Assembly: GCF_003419895.1 (NCBI RefSeq)
Contig: NZ_QPMM01000007.1
Location: forward strand, 434,001-498,000
Length of the DNA: 64,000 nucleotides
Direction: 5' to 3'
Origin: Chitinophaga silvatica
GTDB lineage: Bacteria; Bacteroidota; Bacteroidia; Chitinophagales; Chitinophagaceae
Within the stretch, counting starts at the first letter, position 1, and each line of letters begins with the position of its first letter. Of this stretch, positions 8,126 through 15,865 are shown piece by piece. A program made the translations under genes and the position numbers. The notes beneath the pieces were generated by a model. The model saw only the letters and a program-made list of their open reading frames with translations, was not told the origin of the DNA and searched no databases.

Positions 8126-8524
8126 ATGAAATTCCTACCCTTAGCAGGCAGAATTCTGTTTGCCCTGATCTTTGTATTATCTGGTGTTAACCATATTGCA
8201 GGCGCCGGAGCCGATATGGCAGCAGCATCCGGTGTACCGGCAGCCGGTGTGCTGGTTCCTGTAGCTGGTTTACTGGCTTTTGCCGGTGGATTAAGCATTC
8301 TGTTAGGTTACAAAGCAAAGATTGGAGCGTGGCTGATTGTATTGTTTATAGTGCCGGTAACGATTGCCTTGCATAAATTCTGGGCATTTACTGATCCTAT
8401 GCAACAGCAAATACATATGGCCATGTTCATGAAAAATCTGGCATTATTAGGTGGTGCCTTACTGATAGCTTATTTTGGAGCCGGCCCGGTAAGCCTCGAT
8501 GCCAGGGCTGCTGCTAAAGCATAA
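8126..8524 (+). CDS. DoxX family membrane protein
   Basis: A 132-residue, four-helix inner-membrane protein of the DoxX family. It has the typical opening ILFALIFVLSGVNHI, the second helix GLLAFAGGLSILLGYKAK and the segment ALHKFWAF. DoxX-like proteins are linked to quinone redox chemistry and oxidative or thiol stress in several bacteria, and they often sit next to HxlR-type regulators. That is also the case here, where HxlR is divergent. The biochemical role of this copy is not known. Confidence 0.85.
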   Translation: MKFLPLAGRILFALIFVLSGVNHIAGAGADMAAASGVPAAGVLVPVAGLLAFAGGLSILLGYKAKIGAWLIVLFIVPVTIALHKFWAFTDPMQQQIHMAMFMKNLALLGGALLIAYFGAGPVSLDARAAAKA

Positions 8525-8561
8525 TTAAAGCGCGATAATGCTCGCTTGAAAGCATAATTAC

Positions 8562-8657
8562 AGAGGATGCATCAAAAGTAATCAGGGAGGGCCTTGTTCT
8601 CAATAAAGTATTGAATATTAGACCTGAAATAGATAAATAATTTTTGATGCATCCTCT
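8562..8657. repeat. Terminal inverted repeat unit (MITE-like or terminator)
   Basis: A perfect 16-bp inverted repeat: AGAGGATGCATCAAAA (8562-8577) and its complement (8642-8657). It encloses 64 bp and is followed by TTTTTAG. It lies between the DoxX and AraC genes. The tips resemble ends of small insertion-sequence-derived elements, but I see no target duplication. A long-loop terminator is the alternative. Just upstream, the 12-mer AAAGCATAATTA occurs at 8516-8527 (over the DoxX stop) and again at 8549-8560. Confidence 0.6.
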
Positions 8658-8686
8658 TTTTAGTCGATTTATGTACTTTTAGATGC

Positions 8687-9493
8687 ATGGTCGAAATTTT
8701 TGATAATATCAGACAACTCTACAATTTTAGTCGGCCTACCCCTGAATTGGCCGATTATATTGAGTTCTTTTCTGAATCTTCAGATGAGGAAACTACCCGG
8801 TATTCAGCTAACCAACATTTTACGGTGAAGATGTTTCAAAGCTGGACCCCAACTATCTGGATTAATCTTGGAACTTCCTATCAGATCATTACCCCAAATT
8901 ATTCTCAAACCATCGCGGCGGATGATGATGTATTAGTGGTCCGAAATTCAATGGTTACACGATTCAATCAACCTACTGATCATATTTTTACAGTTAAATT
9001 TTTCCCGGGTGCACTAGAACGTATCCTGGGAATTTCTCAACTTCCGTTTATTGACCAGGTTATTCCTTTAGCGAGCGTATTGCCGTCTCAGTTAATCTTC
9101 AAAATAAAAACTGCCGGAGATTTCGAAGAACGAATAACATTATTACAGGAGTTTTTTCTTATTAATGTTGTTAAACAAAGAAAGAACGATCATTATATCA
9201 AATTTGTAAAAGATAGTATCGATCTGCATCATACAGCAGGTATAGATTATAATACAGGAAAAATGGCAGAGAAGATGTTTGTTACTTCTAAAACCATTAA
9301 CAGGTATTTTAATAATATCATAGGTGTAAGTCCTAAGAAGTATTTCTGTGTTCTACGTGCCAGGACTGCATTAGGTGCATATGTAAATAACAAAAAAACA
9401 TTTCTGGCATGTAATTATGGCTACTATGATATGAGCCATTTTTATAAGGAAATGTTGAAATTTACAGGTGATAGTATGATTGCTACCCATTAA
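8687..9493 (+). CDS. AraC family transcriptional regulator
   Basis: A 268-residue regulator. The N-terminal about 160 residues form a cupin-like sensing domain of the type common in Bacteroidota AraC proteins (PELADYIEFF at the start, KFFPGALERILG near residue 110). The C-terminal region has two helix-turn-helix segments: KMAEKMFVTSKTINRYF with GVSPKKYF, and then YGYYDMSHFYKEMLKFTG. It precedes a secreted alpha/beta hydrolase by about 60 bp (from the chosen start) and may control it. The inducer is unknown. Confidence 0.88.
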   Translation: MVEIFDNIRQLYNFSRPTPELADYIEFFSESSDEETTRYSANQHFTVKMFQSWTPTIWINLGTSYQIITPNYSQTIAADDDVLVVRNSMVTRFNQPTDHIFTVKFFPGALERILGISQLPFIDQVIPLASVLPSQLIFKIKTAGDFEERITLLQEFFLINVVKQRKNDHYIKFVKDSIDLHHTAGIDYNTGKMAEKMFVTSKTINRYFNNIIGVSPKKYFCVLRARTALGAYVNNKKTFLACNYGYYDMSHFYKEMLKFTGDSMIATH

Positions 9494-9554
9494 AAATTGT
9501 CCGTTTTTTACCTGGATTAATTATTGTGTTCTCTCTATTTTTAAAAGAAAAAAG

Positions 9555-10982
9555 ATGAAGTCGGTATTACTGTTGCTTGGCATTTTATGGAGCTGTATTT
9601 CAATAACATATTCTCAACCAAAAGCTACTATTATTCCTGGTGCCTGCCCTGTTGTCATAGACAGTAGCGTTAAAACCCGTTGTGGTTATCTGGTGGTTCC
9701 TGAAAACAGGAAGAAGAACAATGGTAAAACTATTCAGCTTCCCTTTATTATTGTTGAAAGTCCTAACCCCGATAAGAAAAAAGATCCGCTGTTGTTTACT
9801 GCCGGTGGCCCGGGAAGTAGTTCGCTTGGCTGGGCAAGAGGCGCCGCAAAAAGTATGATTATCAAAGAGAGAGATTGTATAGCGTTTGAACAAAGAGGTG
9901 CCTGGTTTGCAAAACCAAATCTTAATACTACAGACCTGGATAGCGCTATGAAACTGGCTTACAGGAAAAATCTCAATAAAGATAGTATGATGCTGGAAGG
10001 AGTGAAGCGATACAAGAAAAACCTTGAAGCAAAGGGTATTGATCTTACAGGCTACAATACAGATGAAACTGTGGCCGATATTCATGATTTGCTTTCCTGC
10101 CTGAATATTGATTCTGTGAATCTGTTTGGAGTTTCCTATAGTGGTGGACTAATGCTGGCGGTATTGCAGCACGATCCGGCCCGGATTCGTTCATTGATCC
10201 TGGATTCACCACTGCCTGCTTTTATTCATATTGATGAAGATGAACCTGCTAATTTCAACGAGGCATTGTCGGTACTCTTTAGCAATTGCGAAAGAGACTC
10301 GGTAGATAAAATACGATACAGCAATTTGCGCGAAAAATTTCAAAGATACTTTACTGGTATTTCTGATAAAGTTTTTACCCTTCCGTATTTGGAGAAGGGC
10401 ACAAAGGATACAATTAATATTCAATATACCAAAAACGACCTTCTGGATATCATACAAAATTATTTATCAGGCTCCTTAACAGAAGCTCCGTTTGTGATCA
10501 CAGAATTGATAAATGGTAACCACTACGCCTATATGAAAAAATTGCTCGATGATCTGTTTGCCCATGGTCGCGGCCCTTCAGGTATGCGCATGTCGGTATA
10601 TTGTGCAGATCAGGCAGCATATAATAGTTTGGCTACTATTAATAGTATTTCAGCTGCCTATCCTTACATGAAAGGATATCATATCAATGATGTGTATAAA
10701 GCAATATGTGATTGCTGGACCTACAAGCCAATTAATGCAACAACCAAGCAACCATTTTATTCCAATAAACCGGCGCTGCTGGCAGATGGAGAAATGGACC
10801 CGGCATGCAGGCCTGTTTATATAGATCTGATCCATCATTATTTACCGAATAGTTCGCGCTTATTGTTTAAAGACCGCGGTCATGGGGTGGGAGGGAGAGA
10901 CTTTCAATATTTTATGTTGCAATTTCTCAATCATCCATTTGAAAAAGTAGTTTCAGATAATTCAAACATTATCTCGTATTGA
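9555..10982 (+). CDS. Secreted alpha/beta hydrolase, S33 tripeptidyl aminopeptidase-like
   Basis: A 475-residue exported hydrolase. I chose ATG 9555 over the upstream start at 9480 because a clean signal peptide (ending ITYSQ) begins there, A-rich sequence precedes it, and the long overlap with the AraC gene disappears. The oxyanion segment TAGGPGSSSLGW and nucleophile elbow GVSYSGG (Ser near residue 193) are visible. Asp and His are probably those in LADGEMDP and KDRGHGVGG near the C-terminus. The elbow reads G-x-S-x-S rather than the usual G-x-S-x-G. The role is likely peptide or ester hydrolysis in the periplasm. Confidence 0.85.
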   Translation: MKSVLLLLGILWSCISITYSQPKATIIPGACPVVIDSSVKTRCGYLVVPENRKKNNGKTIQLPFIIVESPNPDKKKDPLLFTAGGPGSSSLGWARGAAKSMIIKERDCIAFEQRGAWFAKPNLNTTDLDSAMKLAYRKNLNKDSMMLEGVKRYKKNLEAKGIDLTGYNTDETVADIHDLLSCLNIDSVNLFGVSYSGGLMLAVLQHDPARIRSLILDSPLPAFIHIDEDEPANFNEALSVLFSNCERDSVDKIRYSNLREKFQRYFTGISDKVFTLPYLEKGTKDTINIQYTKNDLLDIIQNYLSGSLTEAPFVITELINGNHYAYMKKLLDDLFAHGRGPSGMRMSVYCADQAAYNSLATINSISAAYPYMKGYHINDVYKAICDCWTYKPINATTKQPFYSNKPALLADGEMDPACRPVYIDLIHHYLPNSSRLLFKDRGHGVGGRDFQYFMLQFLNHPFEKVVSDNSNIISY

Positions 10983-10988
10983 GAATAA

Positions 10989-11023
10989 AAAACGATAGAT
11001 CAAAACATTTGATCTATCGTTTT
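10989..11023. terminator. Bidirectional terminator between convergent genes
   Basis: The arms 10989-11004 and 11008-11023 are perfect 16-bp complements around a 3-nt loop (core ACGATAGATC). An A-run precedes and TATTTTTTT follows, so it can stop transcription both of the hydrolase (+) and of the flotillin-like gene (-). Confidence 0.9.
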
Positions 11024-11042
11024 TATTTTTTTAGGTTGATGA

Positions 11043-12953
11043 TTACTCTGCCTCTTCGTTTTTCTTTCTTTTGGCTACATCTTCGAGGAGCTTGAGTCCG
11101 AGCAATCCGCTGATTGGGCCATTACCACCTTCACCACCACCGATCAACACATCAGGCATAATGCGGATCTGTTGTGTTCCGATAGCTTCCATTACTTTAA
11201 GTTGAGTAAAGTTGTCGCCACCCATTGCTTCCACTGCCAGTTTGTATGATTCGGCGCTGGACTGACCAATAGCAAGAATCTTTTCAGCTTCAGCTTTACC
11301 GGTAAGTGCAATTTTTTCGGCATCGGCTTTAGCAGTAAGTTCGGTACGTTCGGCTTCAGCTTTAGCGAGTAATCTGATTTTTTCGGCTTCACCGGCAGCC
11401 AGTAATTTCATTCTTTCACCTTCGGCGTTGGCTTGCAGTCTAACGCTATTGGCATCACCGGTAGCTTTTTTCACAGAAGCATCGGCAAGGCGTTCGGCAA
11501 TCCATACACCCTGATCGGCCTTTACGATTTCTTTCTGCATTTCGGCGATAGCAGTTTCTTTTTCCAGTGTTTGTCTGGTTTCCTGGGCCAGGCGCTCCGT
11601 ATCGTAAGTGATTTTCTGTTCTTCAGCAATCTTACGATCGGTAAGTGTTTTCATGAGCGTTTCAGGAGGAACAATATCACCAATTAAGGTATCCACACCG
11701 TAAACGTTGTATTGGTCCAATACCTGACCGATATGTTCTTTAGCAGAAGTTTGTCTTTCCTTTCTGCTGGTCAGGAAGCTGATTACATCAGCACCCTGGG
11801 CCGAGTTTCGGAAATAGTTACCGATAGTAGGTTCAAGTACCTGGGTAACCAGATTGCTCATGTTTCCGAATCGGGCAATTACCTTAGGAGCTTCATTGGT
11901 TGGGATATGAATGATCTGTGAAACATCGAGGTTGAAAGTAAAACCATCGCGGCTTCTGACAGTAATGGTAGAGAGGTTCTTATCCAGCTGATGTGATTCA
12001 CTTCTTGCAGAAGCCCAGTTCAGCACCAGGTTGGTAGTAGGAACCAGCTCTACCTTCATGATATAGGGATTAATAGGGTATTTACCGGGGCCTAATGGTT
12101 CGGCCCATACACCTTTACTGCCTTTGGCAACAATGTTTCCATGTTTGAATTCGGCACCGCTGATATCCACTCCATCATTACCTACGAAAGAAATAACTAC
12201 GCCAACATGACCAATGGCGATTTCTGTCATGTTTACCAGTTCTAGTTTCGCAAACCATGGATTAATGAAGTAGGAACCTGCAAGAATTACTTGTTCCTGC
12301 AGCCCTTTATATCCACCTTTTTCGAGGAAAGAATCCACGTCCTGGAAGTTGTTATGGCCATCAATTGTTTTACCGGCAATAGATCCGGTTTCGATTGCTT
12401 TACCCTCGAGTGTGGTAATAATACCTACAGCATTATCAGGCACAGAAAGCATATCGGTGATCTCTACTTCAAAGAGAAAAGTATTGATACGATAAGATCC
12501 CGGAGTGATGATGGCAGTCTGACGGCCTTTGCGTCCGCCGCCGGAAAGGAATGATACAGCGTCCTGGAAAGAATCGCAAGGTACTTTACGGGCAAGGATA
12601 GCGCCGGTTTCGAGTTCAGCACCATCTTTAGCTAGTACCAGTCCGATTTTACCGGTAGGTATAATTGTGAAGGGCTGGAAGGTAACGCTGTATTGCCAGA
12701 ACCATTTCCAGAAGTAAACACCCGGAGCTAAAGTCTGGGCTTGAAATCCGGCTTCTCCATTGGTGGCCATAATACGGCCTTCGGGCAATTCCTGTTTACC
12801 AAAGAGTACGAATTTTTTGGTGACTAATCCTATCCTGTCTTCAGGTACTATAATAACGCCAAAGCATATACGAAGAATGACTTTGTACAGAATCAGGCAA
12901 ATTAAGGGTATGCCAATTAGCAACCCCCAGGATACAACACTGGTGTTTTCCAT
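11043..12953 (-). CDS. SPFH/Band 7 (flotillin-like) membrane protein
   Basis: A 636-residue flotillin/YqiK-like protein. One N-terminal membrane helix (about residues 8-35) is followed by an extended SPFH region. The segment VRSRDGFTFNLDVSQIIHI and the DRKIAEEQ helix lead into a long coiled coil of A-E-A-E repeats (KAEAERTELTAKADAEKIA, about 510-580), and the chain ends in a Gly-rich tail. Such proteins oligomerise at membrane microdomains and scaffold signalling or secretion complexes. It is a single gene, convergent with the hydrolase, and the terminator lies 20 bp past its stop. Confidence 0.9.
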   Translation of the reverse strand: MENTSVVSWGLLIGIPLICLILYKVILRICFGVIIVPEDRIGLVTKKFVLFGKQELPEGRIMATNGEAGFQAQTLAPGVYFWKWFWQYSVTFQPFTIIPTGKIGLVLAKDGAELETGAILARKVPCDSFQDAVSFLSGGGRKGRQTAIITPGSYRINTFLFEVEITDMLSVPDNAVGIITTLEGKAIETGSIAGKTIDGHNNFQDVDSFLEKGGYKGLQEQVILAGSYFINPWFAKLELVNMTEIAIGHVGVVISFVGNDGVDISGAEFKHGNIVAKGSKGVWAEPLGPGKYPINPYIMKVELVPTTNLVLNWASARSESHQLDKNLSTITVRSRDGFTFNLDVSQIIHIPTNEAPKVIARFGNMSNLVTQVLEPTIGNYFRNSAQGADVISFLTSRKERQTSAKEHIGQVLDQYNVYGVDTLIGDIVPPETLMKTLTDRKIAEEQKITYDTERLAQETRQTLEKETAIAEMQKEIVKADQGVWIAERLADASVKKATGDANSVRLQANAEGERMKLLAAGEAEKIRLLAKAEAERTELTAKADAEKIALTGKAEAEKILAIGQSSAESYKLAVEAMGGDNFTQLKVMEAIGTQQIRIMPDVLIGGGEGGNGPISGLLGLKLLEDVAKRKKNEEAE

Positions 12954-13356
12954 TTGTTAGTTGATTAATGTGTGATGATGATAATGAAAGTTATGGGTAT
13001 GCGGATTCTGCCAGCAAGTTGCTGTAGAAAGGGCAAACGGGATTTAGTTCTATACTAGTTCCTTCTTTGAAACGGAGGGGAGGTATTGAAGTTGGTCGAG
13101 ATGTAAGTGATCAGGATATCGTTGCCGGAGCAATTATCAGATTCCATTGTTGTGTTATTAAATGCAGATGTAAAAGTAGAAGTTTTTTTGAATCATCAAA
13201 ATATGATAAGATTAAGCAGATGAATCAGATTCATGAATTTGATATAAAAAGAGAGCGCAACTATTGAAAATTTAAAAAACTCTACTTATTCATTAAATTT
13301 AATAACACCTTTTGCCAATAAATTTTCATTTTCTTAAATCAACGAAATATTTTTAT
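12954..13356. other. Intergenic region with no identified gene
   Basis: About 400 bp between two divergent genes. It must hold the minus-strand promoter of the flotillin-like gene, but I see no clear box for it. A 66-codon + frame at 13067-13267 has no recognisable family or domain. The right third is very AT-rich and leads into the ROK gene promoter. Confidence 0.5.
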
Positions 13357-13364
13357 ATATTTGT
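13357..13364 (+). promoter_or_regulatory. Bacteroidota -7 box for the ROK kinase gene
   Basis: TATATTTG matches TAnnTTTG exactly, 35 bp before the start codon, in AT-rich DNA. No TTG is present at the expected -33 distance. Confidence 0.5.
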
Positions 13365-13399
13365 CTTGCTTAAACGATTTAGCAAATCTTCAATAAAAT

Positions 13400-14281
13400 A
13401 TGATGAGTAATTCCACGGCGTTAGGAATAGATATTGGCGGTTCCCATATTACAGCTGCATTGGTTGACCTTCAATCCAGGTCTATCATTGAAGGCTCATG
13501 GAATCGTACAAGGGTAAATTCTCAGGCCCAATCAACCGAAATAATCGACTCATGGGCTTCTGTTATAAAAGAAGTATTTAGTAAGGCGCCGGAAGGTATC
13601 AAACATATTGGCATAGGAATGCCAGGACCATTCGATTACGAAGAAGGCATCAGCCTCATGAAAGGTCAACATAAATATGATGCGTTATACGGACTGAATG
13701 TGAAGCAGCTATTAGCAGAAAACCTGCAGATAGATTCTTCACAGATTCGGTTTATTAATGATGCAGGATGCTTTTTGCAAGGAGAAGTATTTAGTGGTGC
13801 AGGTAAGGGAAATAACCGCGTAATCGGATTAACTCTTGGTACCGGTTTGGGTTCTGCAACTTACTATGATGGAGTGGCACATGATGCAAATCTCTGGTGT
13901 TCTCCTTTTAAAGGAAAGATGGCAGAAGACTATTTATCTACCCGCTGGTTTGTAGCTCGCTATAAAGAAGTTAGCGGCACTTCCGTAGCTGATGTAAAGG
14001 CACTTGTTGCGCTTCATGGAACTGATCCTAAAGTACAGCAGGTATTCGATGAATTTGCAGTTAACCTTGCAGATTTCCTGATTTCATTTATTGAAACAGA
14101 AAAGCCGGAAGCAATAGTAATCGGTGGCAACATTGCCAATGCATCTGCTTATTTTTTCCCTAACCTTAATAAGGCATTACAGGCAGCTGGTTTCAATATT
14201 CCAGTTCAGGCAGCCATACTTGGTGAAAGTGCTGCATTGATTGGAGCTGCCAGCTTATGGTATGATTTACAGATCATCTAA
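13400..14281 (+). CDS. ROK family sugar kinase
   Basis: A 293-residue ROK/glucokinase-type protein. The phosphate-binding loop GIDIGGSHITAALVD comes first, then GMPGPFDY. The catalytic aspartate is in FINDAGCFLQGE, and the adenosine segments are LTLGTGLGSA and VIGGNIANA. The ROK zinc-binding cysteine cluster (normally CxCGxxGCxE after the second motif) is missing, and the corresponding stretch reads SPFKGKMAEDYL. It likely phosphorylates glucose or a related hexose. It precedes two 3-keto-glycoside-type genes but has its own terminator. Start could be either of two adjacent ATGs. Confidence 0.85.
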   Translation: MMSNSTALGIDIGGSHITAALVDLQSRSIIEGSWNRTRVNSQAQSTEIIDSWASVIKEVFSKAPEGIKHIGIGMPGPFDYEEGISLMKGQHKYDALYGLNVKQLLAENLQIDSSQIRFINDAGCFLQGEVFSGAGKGNNRVIGLTLGTGLGSATYYDGVAHDANLWCSPFKGKMAEDYLSTRWFVARYKEVSGTSVADVKALVALHGTDPKVQQVFDEFAVNLADFLISFIETEKPEAIVIGGNIANASAYFFPNLNKALQAAGFNIPVQAAILGESAALIGAASLWYDLQII

Positions 14282-14334
14282 ACTTTTTAGTTACCCCTGG
14301 TTGTTTGGGTGTTAACTATTATTTGCGGTTACTT

Positions 14335-14371
14335 GTATGGGGGCATTCAACCCGCCCTCATACATTTTATT
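14335..14371 (+). terminator. Terminator after the ROK kinase
   Basis: GTATGGGGGC (14335-14344) pairs with GCCCTCATAC (14354-14363), with one G-U pair and a 9-nt loop. ATTTTATTTC follows. The remaining interval to 14568 shows no further gene. Confidence 0.65.
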
Positions 14372-14568
14372 TCTACGAAGTGTAACGTACTTTGTACGCT
14401 TTACCGTTTATCAATATTATTTTACCCCCTTCTTGCATTTACCCCATCTTCACCCTATCTTTCCGTACGTGAATCTGGTAAGCCCTCCAGGATTCCACAA
14501 TGAAAACGCTAAAAATACAGTGAACGAACAGAGTCTTTTTCCACAGGAAATACAATTATCATTAATAT

Positions 14569-15846
14569 ATGGCTAAACAAAACAGCGATTCGAGGAGATC
14601 ATTTATAAAGAATTCTCTGGGAGCGCTTGCTGCATTCACTATTGTGCCCCGCCATGTACTTGGCCGTGGTTACCTGGCGCCCAGCGATCAGTTGACCAAA
14701 GCGGTTATTGGTACTGGAGGTATGGGCCGAAATCACTTTGGCTATGCCGGAACTAGAGTAGTAGCCCTTTGCGATGTTGATAGCAAACATCTGCAGGAAG
14801 GACTCGCATTATTGGGTGATAAAGGTAAAGGAGTGAAAACATTCTCCGATTACCGCGAAGTTATCAACCTCCCGGAAGTAGATATTGTACACGTTGCAAC
14901 CCCTCCTCATTGGCACGGTATTATTGCTGCCGATGCGGCCCGCGCAGGTAAGGATATCTGGTGCGAAAAACCTATGACTGCTACCATTGGAGAAGGAAAA
15001 CGCCTGGTAGAAGCAGTGCAGCAACATGGCAGAATTTTCCGCCTCAATACCTGGTTCCGTTTTGAAGATAACTTCTACGGAATGGGTACTACTGTTAAAC
15101 CAATTAAAAAACTGGTAGATAGTGGCCTCCTTGGTTGGCCTTTAAAGGTTACAATCGGTAAACACACGGGTTTCGACTGGAAATTCTACTGGGTAGGTAA
15201 AACAAACCTGGAACAAATGCCGGTTCCTAAAGAATTGAACTACGATATGTGGTTAGGACCTGCTCCATACAAACCATACAACCCGCACAGAGTTCACGGT
15301 ACCTTCAGAGGATACTGGGATTATGATGGCGGTGGATTGGGCGACATGGGCCAGCACTATATAGACCCTGTTCAGTATATCCTTGGTAAAGATGATACCA
15401 GCCCCGTTAGCGTTGAAATTGATGCACCTCAGCAACATTTCGATGCCGTTGGTACCTGGAGAAGAATAACCTACACCTACGCCGATGGTTGTCAAATCAT
15501 TTTAGACGGAGAAGGAGTAGACGATAAAGCTGCATATATAGAAGGTCCTAAAGGTAAACTCTATCCTGGTTTCCGTTCCGATATCCCGGATCTGGAAAAG
15601 AAATTAGCGGCATTCCCTGATCCGGCTCCTCAACAAATCGATTTCGTAGATGCGGTTAAACGCCGTCGCAAATTCGCTTTGAATGAAGAAAATGGACATC
15701 GCTCTGCTACACTGGTAAACATGGGTAAAATAGCACTGAAGCTAAATCGTTCCCTGAAATTCGATCCGGTAAAACAGGAGTTCATTGACGATGCCGGCGC
15801 TAATGCGCTGATTTATCAACCAATGCGTGGACCTTGGACAATCTAA
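14569..15846 (+). CDS. Tat-exported Gfo/Idh/MocA family oxidoreductase
   Basis: A 425-residue NAD-type sugar oxidoreductase. The twin-arginine signal SRRSFIK at residues 8-14 plus a hydrophobic stretch implies folded export with bound cofactor. The Rossmann motif is IGTGGMGRNHFG, and the family EKP motif is E133-K134-P135. A second stretch, DYDGGGLGDMGQHYIDP, supplies the His/Asp of the substrate pocket. Exported Bacteroidota members oxidise glycosides to 3-keto-glycosides. The next gene, 19 bp downstream, carries two matching DUF1080 hydrolase domains, so a coupled role is likely but inferred. Confidence 0.9.
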   Translation: MAKQNSDSRRSFIKNSLGALAAFTIVPRHVLGRGYLAPSDQLTKAVIGTGGMGRNHFGYAGTRVVALCDVDSKHLQEGLALLGDKGKGVKTFSDYREVINLPEVDIVHVATPPHWHGIIAADAARAGKDIWCEKPMTATIGEGKRLVEAVQQHGRIFRLNTWFRFEDNFYGMGTTVKPIKKLVDSGLLGWPLKVTIGKHTGFDWKFYWVGKTNLEQMPVPKELNYDMWLGPAPYKPYNPHRVHGTFRGYWDYDGGGLGDMGQHYIDPVQYILGKDDTSPVSVEIDAPQQHFDAVGTWRRITYTYADGCQIILDGEGVDDKAAYIEGPKGKLYPGFRSDIPDLEKKLAAFPDPAPQQIDFVDAVKRRRKFALNEENGHRSATLVNMGKIALKLNRSLKFDPVKQEFIDDAGANALIYQPMRGPWTI

Positions 15847-15865
15847 TATCAACAAGAAAAAAAGT

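Noticed and set aside
13067..13267. 66-codon + frame in the 12954-13399 gap
   Set aside because: It has no domain, promoter box or ribosome site. The composition is mixed and the end is Lys/Arg-rich by chance of AT-rich DNA.
14309..14576. Two overlapping short frames before the Gfo/Idh/MocA gene
   Set aside because: Both cover the ROK terminator hairpin and have no coding features.
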